Below are positions 1 through 8,621 of a stretch of 64,000 nucleotides of DNA, in pieces; positions within the stretch are counted from its first letter, which is position 1, and each line of letters begins with the position of its first letter. A program made the translations under genes and the position numbers. Location: assembly GCF_946187725.1 (NCBI RefSeq), contig NZ_CAMHSK010000003.1:1-64000 (forward strand). The letters are read 5' to 3'. The notes under the pieces are model-generated. The model saw nothing but the letters and a program-made list of their open reading frames with translations. It was not told where the DNA came from and did no database searches. Source of the stretch: an uncultured Treponema sp. (GTDB lineage: Bacteria; Spirochaetota; Spirochaetia; Treponematales; Treponemataceae).

Positions 1-2
1 GT

Positions 3-83
3 TTTCTTCAAATGGGGTTACCTGTAGAACAAATTGCCCAAGGGGTTGGGCTTTCAGCTGAGGAAATTACGCACTTGCAATAA
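3..83 (+). CDS. C-terminal end of an Rpn/PD-(D/E)XK transposase-family protein (partial, cut by window edge)
   Basis: Only the last 26 codons are visible in frame 3, ending in a TAA at 81-83. The visible end contains MGLPVEQIAQGVGLSAEEI. This helix-turn-like tail is typical of the C-terminus of Rpn family recombination-promoting nucleases / PD-(D/E)XK nuclease family putative transposases, which usually close with a 'GLPVEKIAEATGLSIEEI'-like stretch. The nuclease core would lie to the left of the window and is not seen, so intactness cannot be judged. The assignment rests on the tail motif alone. It suggests a mobile or formerly mobile gene directly upstream of aroA. Confidence 0.6.
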   Translation, partial: FLQMGLPVEQIAQGVGLSAEEITHLQ

Positions 84-167
84 CGGAAAGAGTACTAAAA
101 TTGGCGGATATGAATAATCAGTGCTTTCCTAGTGTCAATTCCGTGCGAAATATGCTACACTGACAAC

Positions 168-1568
168 ATGAACATTATCGCATCACGCTCAACTTTGTCG
201 GGGGCAATTACTGTTCCTGGCTCAAAATCTCATACGATTCGTGCTCTCCTGCTGGCAACTATTGCAGAAGGGGATTCTCATATAAAAAATCCACTGCCAA
301 GTGCAGACTGTCTTTCAACGGCGGCCGCTGTTCCGCTTATCGGTTCGGAAATTGACCTTAATCTTTCTACGGAAGGAGAGCCTGGCACTGAGTGGATTGT
401 AAAAGGTGCCGGTAAAAATCTTCATCTTCCGGATGATGTAGTAAATGTTGGTGATTCTGGTTCACTTTTGTATTTTCTTACGCCTATTGCGGCTTGTTTT
501 GAAGGAACTTCTGTCTTTACGGGCGATGCAAGTATCCGAAGGCGCCCTGTCCTTCATGTGGTTGATGCTTTGACTCAGCTTGGCGCGGATGCTTTCGTAA
601 CTCGACCAAATTCAAACGGCTGTCCTCTTGTGATTACTGGTTCTATCAAAAACGGTGGTAAAGTCAAAACGGCCGGGGAAATTTCAAGTCAGTATATTTC
701 CGGACTGATGATGGCCGGAATCCTCACGGAAAATCCTATTGAAATTGAACTCACAAATCCAAAAGAAACTCCATATCTCACAATGACTCAAAAATGGCTC
801 GAAAAAGTCGGCATTAAATGTCAAATTTCTGAAGATTTTAAGCATATAAAGGTAGCTCCCTGCAAATCTTTCAAGGGCTTTGATGTCACGATTCCAAGCG
901 ACTGGGAAGGGGTTGCATTCCCGCTGATTGCGGCTCTTATTACAGACAGTAAAATCACTATTGAAAATGTGGATTCAAGCGGCACTCAGGGAGATGATGC
1001 AATTGTTTCCATATTACAGTCTATTGGTGCGGATATTGTTTGGGATAAAAATGCTGAAACTCTCGTGGTTTCCGGTGGAAAATGCTCAAAAGACGGAATC
1101 GGCAGGCTTTCAACAGAAAATTGCCCGAACGGTGAGCTTCATGTTAATATTTCCGGTTTCCCTGATGCAGTGTGTGCTTTGAGTGCGATTGCCTGCTTTA
1201 CGGAAGGAACGGTCGTAATTGAAGATGCGGCAGTTTGCCGTCGAAAAGAAACAGACCGCCTCAAAGTACTCAACATCGAACTTTCACGGCTTGGTGCTGA
1301 AATTGAAGAAAAAGAAGATTCTCTGATTATTCACGGTCACTCGCCGCTTCTCAAAGACGGCTCTCCGAATCCTTCATTCAAATTGCATGGCGCTGTCTGT
1401 GAAAGCTATGATGACCATCGAATGGCAATGTCTCTTGCCTGCGCTGGCTTAGGTCTTGCTGAAGGTGAAAAAATAATCATTAATGATGCGGAATGCTGTT
1501 CAGTCAGTTTCCCGCATTTTTACGAGATAATGAATAAAATCAACGCAAATTACAAAACTGAGGAGTAA
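168..1568 (+). CDS. aroA: 3-phosphoshikimate 1-carboxyvinyltransferase (EPSP synthase)
   Basis: Catalyses transfer of enolpyruvate from PEP to shikimate-3-phosphate, the sixth step of the shikimate pathway to chorismate and aromatic amino acids; cytoplasmic. The N-terminus has the substrate-binding stretch VPGSKSHTIRALLLA. The C-terminal half has SGTQGDDA, RRKETDRL and SYDDHRMAMSLA, the conserved Arg/Lys and Asp-Asp-His-Arg motifs of the family. From the ATG at 168 the protein is 466 residues, somewhat longer than the usual 430-450. The ORF track starts at a GTG at 132, but family proteins begin close to the MNIIASRS stretch, so I prefer 168. There is no clear Shine-Dalgarno at 168; a -10-like TATGCT lies 11 bases upstream, so the mRNA may be nearly leaderless. 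fhs follows after 3 bases, probably co-transcribed. Confidence 0.93.
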   Translation: MNIIASRSTLSGAITVPGSKSHTIRALLLATIAEGDSHIKNPLPSADCLSTAAAVPLIGSEIDLNLSTEGEPGTEWIVKGAGKNLHLPDDVVNVGDSGSLLYFLTPIAACFEGTSVFTGDASIRRRPVLHVVDALTQLGADAFVTRPNSNGCPLVITGSIKNGGKVKTAGEISSQYISGLMMAGILTENPIEIELTNPKETPYLTMTQKWLEKVGIKCQISEDFKHIKVAPCKSFKGFDVTIPSDWEGVAFPLIAALITDSKITIENVDSSGTQGDDAIVSILQSIGADIVWDKNAETLVVSGGKCSKDGIGRLSTENCPNGELHVNISGFPDAVCALSAIACFTEGTVVIEDAAVCRRKETDRLKVLNIELSRLGAEIEEKEDSLIIHGHSPLLKDGSPNPSFKLHGAVCESYDDHRMAMSLACAGLGLAEGEKIIINDAECCSVSFPHFYEIMNKINANYKTEE

Positions 1569-1571
1569 AAA

Positions 1572-3254
1572 ATGACAGATATTGAAATTGCACAGAAGAA
1601 TAAAATGATTCCGATTGTTGATGTGGCAAAAAAAATCGGAATTGAAGAAGACAGCCTTGAACTTTACGGAAAATACAAGGCAAAAATCACAATGGAAGAA
1701 CTTCGTGCCTTGCAGAAAAAGGCAAGTGATCCAAAGAACCGCGGCAAGCTGATTCTTACGACTGCCCTCACTCCGACTCCTGCCGGCGAGGGAAAATCAA
1801 CTGTCTCAATCGCATTGGGTGACGGACTCAATAAAATCGGCAAAAAAGCTGTAATTGCACTCCGCGAACCTTCACTTGGGCCTTGCTTTGGCGTAAAGGG
1901 CGGTGCATGTGGCGGCGGTTACGCTCAGATTGTTCCGATGGAAGACATCAATCTTCATTTTACAGGTGATATCCACGCAATCTCTATTGCAAACAACTTG
2001 ATTGCTGCCCTCATCGATAACCACATCAAGCAGGGAAATCAGCTTCAAATTGACCCGCGCACAATCTCATGGAAACGCTGTGTTGATCTTAACGATCGTG
2101 AGCTTCGAAACATCGTTGTTGGAATGGGCGGAATCGCAGACGGAATGCCCCGCGAAGACCATTTCTGCATCACGGTTGCAAGCGAACTCATGGCAATCAT
2201 CTGTCTTTCAACATCAATTTCTGACCTCAAAAACCGGGTTGATTCAATCATAATCGGAAAGACCTTCGACAAACGACCTGTTAAATTCGGTGAACTCAAA
2301 TGTACGGGTTCGATTGCCGTTCTCCTTAAAGACGCAATCAAGCCGAATCTCGTTCAGACTCTTGAAAAAAATCCTGTTTTTGTTCACGGCGGACCATTCG
2401 CAAATATCGCTCAGGGAACAAACTCTGTAAATGCAACGCTTTCTGCCCTTGCGACCGGCGATTATGTTGTAACCGAGGCAGGCTTTGCGGCTGATTTGGG
2501 TGCCGAAAAATTCATGGACATCAAGTGTCGCGCTGCAGGAATTTCTCCTTCGGTAGTTGTAATCGTTGCGACTGTTCGTGCACTCAAAATGCACGGTGGC
2601 ATGGCAAAGGCTGACCTATCAACTCCGAGCGTAGGCGCATTGCAGGCCGGTTTTGAAAATCTGGCGGTTCATATCGAAAATATCGCAAAATTCGGTGTTC
2701 CGGCTGTAATCGCTGTCAATAAATTCATCACTGATACAGACGAAGAAATCGCATTGCTCGAAAAACTCTGTGAAGCTAAAGGCGCAAAAGCTGTTCTCTG
2801 TGAAGGCTGGGGCAAAGGCGGCGAGGGTGCAACTGAACTTGCAAAAGTCGTTGCAGAAGTTGCTGATTCTGGCAAAGCGGACTTCCACTATCTTTATCAG
2901 GCTAACCTTTCATTTGCTGATAAAATCAAAATCCTTGCAAAAGAGATTTATCGTGCAAAGGATGTTGAATTCGCTCCGAATGTACTTAAAAAGCTCCGTG
3001 AGTACGAGGAACTTGGCTACAAAGACCTTCCTGTCTGTGTTGCAAAAACTCAGAATTCAATCAGTCACGACCCGAAACTCATGGGTGCACCGCGCGATTA
3101 CATCTTCCCGATTCGTGATGTTCAGCTCTATTCGGGTGCGGGCTTCGTTGTCGCTCTTGCCGGTGAAATCATGACGATGCCGGGCCTTCCAAAACTGCCT
3201 GCCGCCCTTAACATCGACATCGATGACGACGGCAACATCAGCGGATTATTTTAG
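1572..3254 (+). CDS. fhs: Formate--tetrahydrofolate ligase
   Basis: ATP-dependent ligation of formate to tetrahydrofolate, giving 10-formyl-THF for one-carbon metabolism (purines, formyl-Met, or the methyl branch of acetogenesis). The 560-residue length matches the family. The P-loop TPTPAGEGKSTVSIALGDGL is at about residues 66-85. Other conserved blocks are EPSLGPCFGVKGGACGGGYA, HFTGDIHAI and the C-terminal GEIMTMPGLPKLPAA. The start ATG has a GAGGAG ribosome-binding site and sits 3 bases after the aroA stop, so the two are probably one operon. The TAG stop codon is also the first bases of a heptad repeat array (see repeat at 3251-3320). Confident call. Confidence 0.97.
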   Translation: MTDIEIAQKNKMIPIVDVAKKIGIEEDSLELYGKYKAKITMEELRALQKKASDPKNRGKLILTTALTPTPAGEGKSTVSIALGDGLNKIGKKAVIALREPSLGPCFGVKGGACGGGYAQIVPMEDINLHFTGDIHAISIANNLIAALIDNHIKQGNQLQIDPRTISWKRCVDLNDRELRNIVVGMGGIADGMPREDHFCITVASELMAIICLSTSISDLKNRVDSIIIGKTFDKRPVKFGELKCTGSIAVLLKDAIKPNLVQTLEKNPVFVHGGPFANIAQGTNSVNATLSALATGDYVVTEAGFAADLGAEKFMDIKCRAAGISPSVVVIVATVRALKMHGGMAKADLSTPSVGALQAGFENLAVHIENIAKFGVPAVIAVNKFITDTDEEIALLEKLCEAKGAKAVLCEGWGKGGEGATELAKVVAEVADSGKADFHYLYQANLSFADKIKILAKEIYRAKDVEFAPNVLKKLREYEELGYKDLPVCVAKTQNSISHDPKLMGAPRDYIFPIRDVQLYSGAGFVVALAGEIMTMPGLPKLPAALNIDIDDDGNISGLF

Positions 3255-3320
3255 TTAGCAGTTAGCAATGAGCGGTTAGCAATTATTTTTTTTTCTAACT
3301 GCTCTCGGCTACCTGCTCCC
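3251..3320. repeat. Facing pair of 7-bp (GTTAGCA-type) repeat arrays after fhs
   Basis: About four units on the plus strand (GTTAGCA, GTTAGCA, ATGAGCG, GTTAGCA) are followed by a T-rich spacer and then by about four units in reverse orientation (reading TAACTGC, TCTCGGC and so on). The two arms can pair imperfectly as a long hairpin. The first unit uses the G of the fhs TAG stop. The layout could end transcription between fhs and the next gene, which starts at 3338. The same unit recurs at 8577-8600, 29434-29510, 40519-40546 and 47398-47460. Confidence 0.75.
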
Positions 3321-3337
3321 TTCTAATTGGAGAAACT

Positions 3338-4153
3338 ATGTTCAAATTCTTTCTGAAAAAAAATTTTTGTGACGGCTGGGATAATTTTTTCTTCCTTGTG
3401 CTTTCTAATGCGGTTACAATTGTTCTGCTCGCGGGGAGCTTTTTTGCAATTCGCTTTGCTGTGACTCAAAATCCTTACCTTGCGGCAATTGCTTTCATCA
3501 TTTGTTCCGGGATTTTGATGGTTTCCCTTTTTGCATGGGGAGCAAATGCTGCAAAAATTGCTGATTTCCGTTCGGCCTCCTTTCCGCTGTTCTTTTCAGC
3601 ACTAAAGAGCGTGTGGAAAATCGGATTTATGTCCGGCTCTTTGCTTGCACTTGTTCTTCTTATTTTCAGATTTGCAATTGCCTATTATCTTTCGATTTTT
3701 TTCAAGGAAAACAGTCTCTTTAATCTTCTTCTGACGGCTGCGCTTGGCTGGGTTCTTCTGGTTTCTGTCATTGCCTTGCAGTGGTTCATTCCGCTTTACT
3801 TTTTGCAGGAAAATAACGGATTCAAGAAGTGCCTCAAAAAATCATTCATTATCTTCTACGATAATGTTTTCTTCTCGATTTCAGTTTTCTTCTATAATAT
3901 AATCCTTTTTGCTCTTTCGTGCGTGTTTTTCTTCATCGTTCCTGGACTCAACGGCCTTTTGCTTTCTTCAACCAATGCACTGAGACTCAGACTGTACAAA
4001 TATGATTGGATTGAGAAAATGGCCGAAACAGATCCGAATTTTGCGAATGACCGTGATAAGCGAAATGAAGTTCCCTGGGATGAATTGCTGGCAGATGACA
4101 TGGAATCGCTTGGCCCAAGAAAATTGCTTTCATTTGTATTCCCGTGGAAGTAG
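3338..4153 (+). CDS. Multi-pass membrane protein of a spirochaete family, function unknown
   Basis: 271 residues with about six hydrophobic segments spread over residues 18-215. A soluble C-terminal tail follows, containing VPWDELLADD and ending FVFPWK. That tail pattern (PWDELL...GPR...FPWK) resembles a set of spirochaete integral membrane proteins related in layout to the DUF624/YesL type, but I cannot assign a function. GGAG lies 8 bases before the ATG. It is separated from fhs by the paired heptad arrays and from the next gene by a well-formed promoter at 4203-4231, so it may be transcribed alone. Confidence 0.75.
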   Translation: MFKFFLKKNFCDGWDNFFFLVLSNAVTIVLLAGSFFAIRFAVTQNPYLAAIAFIICSGILMVSLFAWGANAAKIADFRSASFPLFFSALKSVWKIGFMSGSLLALVLLIFRFAIAYYLSIFFKENSLFNLLLTAALGWVLLVSVIALQWFIPLYFLQENNGFKKCLKKSFIIFYDNVFFSISVFFYNIILFALSCVFFFIVPGLNGLLLSSTNALRLRLYKYDWIEKMAETDPNFANDRDKRNEVPWDELLADDMESLGPRKLLSFVFPWK

Positions 4154-4202
4154 AGCAGAGCTTTTACAGGCTGTTTTTGTCAGTCAAAATATTTTGCTTC
4201 TA

Positions 4203-4231
4203 TTGATAGAAGTTTCAATAAGTTGTAGACT
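4203..4231 (+). promoter_or_regulatory. Sigma-70-type promoter for the first ABC substrate-binding lipoprotein
   Basis: TTGATA, a 17-base spacer, then TAGACT, located 33 bases before the start codon at 4265. A RBS (AGGAG) follows. Both hexamers are close to consensus and the spacing is optimal. Inferred from sequence only. Confidence 0.6.
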
Positions 4232-4264
4232 TAATTCATTCTTTAAAATTAGGAGAAAAAGAAA

Positions 4265-5206
4265 ATGAAAAAACTTCTTACTGCTGCTGCTCTTTTAACT
4301 GCAGCTTGTATTTTGACCGGATGTAACAAAAAAGACGGCAAAATCAGAATTGGTGTTATTCAGCTTGTTGAGCACCCGGCTCTCGACAAAAGCTATCAGG
4401 GCTTCGTTGATGGTCTTGCTGAAGCTGGCTACAAAGACGGTGAAAATATCGTTATCGACTATCAGAACGCACAGGCTGAACAGGCAAACTGTGTTACTAT
4501 CGCAAACAAATTCATCAATGATCGCGACGACTTGATTTTTGCAATTGCAACACCAGCTGCACAGGCTGTTGCTAATCTCACCAAAAAAATCCCGATTCTC
4601 GTTACAGCTGTTACTGATCCAGAGACAGCAAAACTCGTAAAATCAAACAAAAAACCAGAGACAAATGTTACAGGTACTTCTGACTTGACTCCAGTTGCTG
4701 CTCAGATCAGCCTTCTCAAAAAATTGGTTCCAACTGCAGAAACCGTTGGCCTTTTGTATTGCTCAAGCGAAGCAAACTCTATCTTCCAGATTAACATCGC
4801 TAAAGAAGCATGTCTTGCAAACGGCCTTGCATTCCTTGAAGGTTCTGTTTCAAATTCGAATGAAATCCAGCAGGTAACACAGAGTCTCGTTGGCAAAGTT
4901 GATGCATTCTATATCCCGACTGACAATATGCTCGCTGCAGGCCTTGCAAATGTTGCAATGGTTGCTAACAACGCAAAACTCCCGACAATCTGTGGTGAAG
5001 ACGGAATGGTTGTTTCTGGTGGCTTGGCTACTTACGGAATCAACTACTACGAGCTTGGAAAACTTACTGCAAAACAGGCTGTAAAAATCATCGAAAAAGA
5101 AGCTACTCCGGCAACAATGCCAATCGAGTATCTTGAAAAATTCGATTTCACTTACAACAAAGACACAGCTGCAGCAATCGGAATCGAAATTCCTGACAAT
5201 CTCTAA
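4265..5206 (+). CDS. ABC transporter substrate-binding lipoprotein (ABC_sub_bind / TrpX-like family)
   Basis: Periplasmic or surface-anchored solute-binding component of an ABC importer. The signal peptide MKKLLTAAALLTAACILTGC ends in the lipobox LTGC, giving a lipidated Cys at residue 20. The mature part follows the family pattern: a start like IGVIQLVEHPALD, an 'AIATPAAQAV' block, a 'VTDPETAKLV' block, and late 'NYYELGKLTA' and 'MPIEYLEKFDFTYN' blocks. Members in Gram-positives include the tryptophan binder TrpX, but the ligand here cannot be read from sequence. The cognate permease and ATPase lie 3.4 kb downstream (8622-10336), with unrelated genes between. A paralogue is at 25821-26834. 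The gene at 5223 follows after 16 bases. Confidence 0.9.
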   Translation: MKKLLTAAALLTAACILTGCNKKDGKIRIGVIQLVEHPALDKSYQGFVDGLAEAGYKDGENIVIDYQNAQAEQANCVTIANKFINDRDDLIFAIATPAAQAVANLTKKIPILVTAVTDPETAKLVKSNKKPETNVTGTSDLTPVAAQISLLKKLVPTAETVGLLYCSSEANSIFQINIAKEACLANGLAFLEGSVSNSNEIQQVTQSLVGKVDAFYIPTDNMLAAGLANVAMVANNAKLPTICGEDGMVVSGGLATYGINYYELGKLTAKQAVKIIEKEATPATMPIEYLEKFDFTYNKDTAAAIGIEIPDNL

Positions 5207-5222
5207 TAAAAAGGGGTAATTT

Positions 5223-5969
5223 ATGAACGCGAAGATTAGAAATCTTTTTACTGCTGCCATGTTTTTTTCAGCTATGGGGCTTTTTGCTCAGGAATCTGAA
5301 GCGGCTCCGGTTGAAGCTCCTGCTTCTGAGAGCGTAGAGCTTTCGGCATCGGCAGAAAACTCTTCTGAAAGCCTGCCTGCAAATGAATCAGAAGTTTCGG
5401 ATGAAAATGACAGTGTTTTTCTTAAGAATTTCACAAGTCTTCGCGGTCATCGATTTTTGGAAGCTCGTGCTGCCATTCCGTTGTTCCCGTTCTTTACATC
5501 GCATGGCGTTTTCCAGTCTTTTGGAGCCGGAATGAGCGATGTATTCGGAACGATTTTTTCGTTCGGCAATGATTATGACCACATGACTCCAAAACTTGCC
5601 ACTGATTTGAATGTCACTATTTACCCGCCGTTTGCAAACTTTCACTGTGGTTTTATGGCCGGTGCTGCTATTGATACATGGAATTCCGATTCAAACACTT
5701 ACTCAATGAACTTTTACTATGTGGGATTCCATGGCGAGTACTGCCATTTAGTGTTCAACGACATCGGTACAAGACTTTCGCTCTACGGCGAGATTAGTGT
5801 TGGTGCAATGGAGTTCGATGACGAGGATTCAAAGGATTACCATTTCGCATTTGACCTCTGTCCGTTCGGAATTCAGTTCTGCCCAGAAAAAAATATCGGA
5901 ATCTACTTTGAAATCCCGCATTTCGGTGCACGCCCCTTCTTCCAGACAGGAATTTCTATAGGACTATAG
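5223..5969 (+). CDS. Secreted, probably outer-membrane-associated protein, unknown
   Basis: 248 residues with a typical signal peptide (MNAKIRNLFTAAMFFSAMGLFA, cut after AMGLFA-Q). A low-complexity acidic/Ser/Glu linker covers residues 25-63. The second half is rich in alternating aromatic and polar stretches and Gly, such as FHCGFMAGAAID, FYYVGFHGEY and LSLYGEISVGA. It ends FFQTGISIGL, which looks like beta strands of a small outer-membrane or beta-barrel-like protein. GGGG ahead of the ATG serves as RBS. The gene is only 16 bases behind the substrate-binding lipoprotein and is probably co-transcribed with it. I cannot name a family. Confidence 0.7.
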   Translation: MNAKIRNLFTAAMFFSAMGLFAQESEAAPVEAPASESVELSASAENSSESLPANESEVSDENDSVFLKNFTSLRGHRFLEARAAIPLFPFFTSHGVFQSFGAGMSDVFGTIFSFGNDYDHMTPKLATDLNVTIYPPFANFHCGFMAGAAIDTWNSDSNTYSMNFYYVGFHGEYCHLVFNDIGTRLSLYGEISVGAMEFDDEDSKDYHFAFDLCPFGIQFCPEKNIGIYFEIPHFGARPFFQTGISIGL

Positions 5970-5984
5970 GGCGAAAATTCTATT

Positions 5985-6062
5985 GTCTGCCGCTGCTCCG
6001 TGGCTCGCTTTCGCTCGGTGCCACAGGGCACTGGCAAAGCCACCACTCCGTAGCTGGCGCCG
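5985..6062. repeat. GC-rich hairpin-forming intergenic element
   Basis: Lies between two convergent genes and contains GGCTCGC-TTTC-GCTCGG and a nearby GTGCCAC...GTGGC-type pairing on the same strand. It is much richer in GC than the flanking spacers and resembles, loosely, the structured intergenic elements at 20594, 23837, 25561, 28889, 40046 and 59398. It may also act as a terminator region for the two convergent genes. Confidence 0.4.
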
Positions 6063-6064
6063 CA

Positions 6065-6553
6065 TTAACCTTCCAAAATCAAATCAACTGGCTGTGCATC
6101 ACTTGCCTTAATAAGGTCTTCGGGCTTAATTGCTATCTGTTCCCCGCGCATTCCCGCACTCACATAAATCTTTTCGTGATTCAATGCTGATTCATCTATA
6201 AAAGTCGGAAATTTCTTTTTCATTCCAAGTGGAGAACATCCGCCACGGATATAACCTGTGAGCGCCAGAAGTTCTTCTGGTTTGACCGGTGAAATTTCTT
6301 TTGCACCGCAGGCATTTCTTGCTTTTTTGAGGTTTATTTCATGGAGTGCGCTCTGGCAGAAAACAAATACCTGTCGGCTTTCACTTCTCATCACAATCGT
6401 TTTGAAGCACGCTGCCGGATCAATGCCGAGTTTGGCTGCTGTCTGACTTGCTGCTCCGTGTGAAAGTTCATGCTCACCATCATCATCGTAAGAAAGAACT
6501 TCGTATTTTATCTTCAGGCCGTCAAGAATCCTCATTGCATTTGTTTTTTTCAT
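6065..6553 (-). CDS. ybaK: YbaK/EbsC-type Cys-tRNA(Pro)/aminoacyl-tRNA deacylase
   Basis: 162 residues, full length for the YbaK subgroup. It hydrolyses mischarged Cys-tRNA(Pro) in trans as a proofreading enzyme; cytoplasmic. The N-terminus MKKTNAMRILDGLKIKYEVL, the block IDPAACFKTIVMRS, the block 'RNACGAKEISPVKPEEL' and the late TGYIRGGCSPLG and 'IYVSAGMRGEQIAIKPEDL' are all characteristic of the family, including the conserved Lys in FKT and the G-G-C/S-P-x-G loop. AGAGGA stands upstream of the ATG. It is a single gene, convergent with the gene before it and divergent from the next. Confidence 0.92.
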   Translation of the reverse strand: MKKTNAMRILDGLKIKYEVLSYDDDGEHELSHGAASQTAAKLGIDPAACFKTIVMRSESRQVFVFCQSALHEINLKKARNACGAKEISPVKPEELLALTGYIRGGCSPLGMKKKFPTFIDESALNHEKIYVSAGMRGEQIAIKPEDLIKASDAQPVDLILEG

Positions 6554-6626
6554 TTTATTTTCCTCTGAAGTATGTTATAGTAAAAATTGAAAAAAAGAAA
6601 CCGCATGGTTATAAAGGACGGGGATT

Positions 6627-7190
6627 ATGAGCCAGAATTTTCAGGATGTATTAAGCACATTTTCAGAGAAACTTGCACGCTTCAACAAATCCTCAAAAGC
6701 AGAGCGTGTCGTTCCGCCGTCCAAAAATTCCTACTACGAAGAAAAGTTGAGGGAGCGCGGCGAAAAATTGCGTTCTTCTGTCGCTCAGACTTATAAAATC
6801 TTCCGCTCACCCTTTGAAGTCCTTGGTGAAAATTCCGAAAGAGCGGCATCTCTTGACCGTGACGAGCAGAATCTTATAAAGGCGTATAATCTTTACAAAT
6901 CCTGCATGGACATAAATAAGGAAAATCAGGACGAAATCGGGGCGACTTACATAAAAAATATTGAAATCTATTCTCCGCTGGCTGACAAGGCAAGCTACAC
7001 ACAGGGCGGGCAGTTCATCTATCTTCTTTGCTGGCTTTATTTTGAGCAGAATTGCCAGGAATTTATGCCGTTTTTTAAGGAAATTGAAAGCCATTGTGTG
7101 TTATGCTTTTCAAGTTCGGAAAATTTCCACTTTTCAGACCCTCACGAAAAGGAAATTTTTGACCTTGTAAAAGCGGAGTTTTATTCATGA
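6627..7190 (+). CDS. Conserved hypothetical cytoplasmic protein upstream of MATE gene
   Basis: 187 residues, no signal peptide or membrane segment, largely charged and helical. The N-terminal 60 residues are Lys/Arg/Ser-rich (SEKLARFNKSS, SYYEEKLRERGEKLR). The C-terminal half is aromatic and acidic. RBS AAAGGACGGGG precedes the ATG. The stop overlaps the next start (ATGA, 4 bases), so it is translationally coupled to the MATE exporter. I do not recognise the family; it may be spirochaete-specific. Confidence 0.7.
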   Translation: MSQNFQDVLSTFSEKLARFNKSSKAERVVPPSKNSYYEEKLRERGEKLRSSVAQTYKIFRSPFEVLGENSERAASLDRDEQNLIKAYNLYKSCMDINKENQDEIGATYIKNIEIYSPLADKASYTQGGQFIYLLCWLYFEQNCQEFMPFFKEIESHCVLCFSSSENFHFSDPHEKEIFDLVKAEFYS

Positions 7191-8557
7191 CAAAAGATTT
7201 AACAAGCGGTCATCCACTTAAAATCATTTTCAATTTTGCTGTTCCTGTTTTTTTTGGTTATCTTTTTCAGCAGTTTTATAATCTTGTCGATACAATCATC
7301 GTCGGTCAGTTTTTGGGCGTAGATGCTCTTGCGGCAGTCGGTTCCACTGGAAGCCTCAATTTCTTCATAATCGGATTCTGCATGGGCGTGTGCTCCGGCT
7401 TTGCAATTCCTGTTGCGCAGAAATTCGGCGGAAATGAATATACGACAATGCGTCAGTTCGTTTTCAATGCATGGATTCTTGTAGCTGCTTTTTCAGTTTT
7501 CATCACGATTCCGACTGTGCTTTGCTGTCGTGAAATGCTCCTCTTTCTAAAAACGCCTTCAAATATCCTCGATATGGCAAATTCTTATTTTTCGATTATT
7601 CTTGCGGGAATTCCTGTTGTTTTCTTCTATAATATTCTTTCCGGCGTGATTCGTTCTGTGGGTGATTCAAAGACACCTCTCTATTTTCTATTGATTTCGG
7701 CCTGCCTGAACATTTTTCTCGACCTGCTTTTTATCGCGGTCTTCAACTTTGGAATTCCCGGTGCGGCTTATGCGACTGTCATTTCGCAGGGAATTTCTGG
7801 AATCCTGTGTTTTTTTTACATGAGGTCAAAATTCGAAATTCTTCGTCTTTCAAAAGAAGATAAAATCTTATCAAGGCGGAAAATGCTCACTCTTTTGGGA
7901 ATTGGTGTGCCAATGGGGCTGCAATATTCAATCACGGCAATCGGAAGCGTTATCTTGCAAAGCTCTGTAAATGTGCTTGGCTCAATTTATGTCGCAGCGA
8001 TGACTACCGCTCAAAAAATCTCGATTTTCTTTTCGACTCCCTTTGACGCTTTGGGAACAACAATGGCAACTTATGGCGGCCAGAATGTCGGGGCTAAGAA
8101 AATTGAACGGCTCACACCGGGGCTTTTCTGGGGCTCTGCAATCGGTTTTGCATGGTCGCTAGTCGCACTTGTGATTCTGTACTTTTTCTATGATAATCTG
8201 GCCGCGCTTTTTATCAGCGGAACCGAATCCGCTCAAACTTCAGAACTTGTGATTAAGAATGTTTTCTATTTCCTCATGGCGAACGGCTGCACTTACTGGC
8301 TTCTGACGCTTGTCAATGTAGTCCGTTTTATGATTCAGGGAATGGGATTTTCACGGCTCGCGATTTTTGCAGGAGTTTTTGAACTTGTCGGTCGTGCTAC
8401 AATCGGTCTTTTTCTTGTTCCTGTATTCGGTTTTCAGGGGGCCTGTCTTGCAAGTCCGCTTGCATGGGTTCTGGCCGACGCATTTTTACTCCCGGCATAT
8501 TTTTCGAGCAGAAAAAAGCTGATTAAAATGTTTGCAGAAGGAAGACGGCCTGCTTAA
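7187..8557 (+). CDS. MATE family efflux transporter
   Basis: 456 residues with 12 predicted membrane spans, the normal MATE size. It is an inner-membrane cation-driven exporter of drugs or other small molecules. Motifs: TSGHPLKIIFNFAVPVFFGYLFQQFYNLVDTIIVG-type N-terminal repeat (quoted in parts: GYLFQQFYNLVDTIIVG), 'GVIRSVGDSKTPL' and 'GIPMGLQYS'-like start of the second half (seen as GVPMGLQYS), and 'NVVRFMIQGMG'. It overlaps the preceding hypothetical gene by 4 bases. The substrate is unknown. A second MATE gene starts at 63274. Confidence 0.92.
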   Translation: MTKDLTSGHPLKIIFNFAVPVFFGYLFQQFYNLVDTIIVGQFLGVDALAAVGSTGSLNFFIIGFCMGVCSGFAIPVAQKFGGNEYTTMRQFVFNAWILVAAFSVFITIPTVLCCREMLLFLKTPSNILDMANSYFSIILAGIPVVFFYNILSGVIRSVGDSKTPLYFLLISACLNIFLDLLFIAVFNFGIPGAAYATVISQGISGILCFFYMRSKFEILRLSKEDKILSRRKMLTLLGIGVPMGLQYSITAIGSVILQSSVNVLGSIYVAAMTTAQKISIFFSTPFDALGTTMATYGGQNVGAKKIERLTPGLFWGSAIGFAWSLVALVILYFFYDNLAALFISGTESAQTSELVIKNVFYFLMANGCTYWLLTLVNVVRFMIQGMGFSRLAIFAGVFELVGRATIGLFLVPVFGFQGACLASPLAWVLADAFLLPAYFSSRKKLIKMFAEGRRPA

Positions 8558-8576
8558 TTGTGGCGCTGCATTTTTC

Positions 8577-8600
8577 CCTCACTGATTGCTAACTGCCAAT
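8577..8600. repeat. Short remnant of the 7-bp repeat, upstream of ABC permease
   Basis: The complement reads GGCAGTTAGCAATCAGTGAG, that is two to three degenerate units of the GTTAGCA/GTGAGCA family. It lies between the MATE stop and the permease start. Short, so low confidence on its own; the other four loci make it plausible. Confidence 0.4.
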
Positions 8601-8621
8601 ATTTTCTATATTATATTCGGT

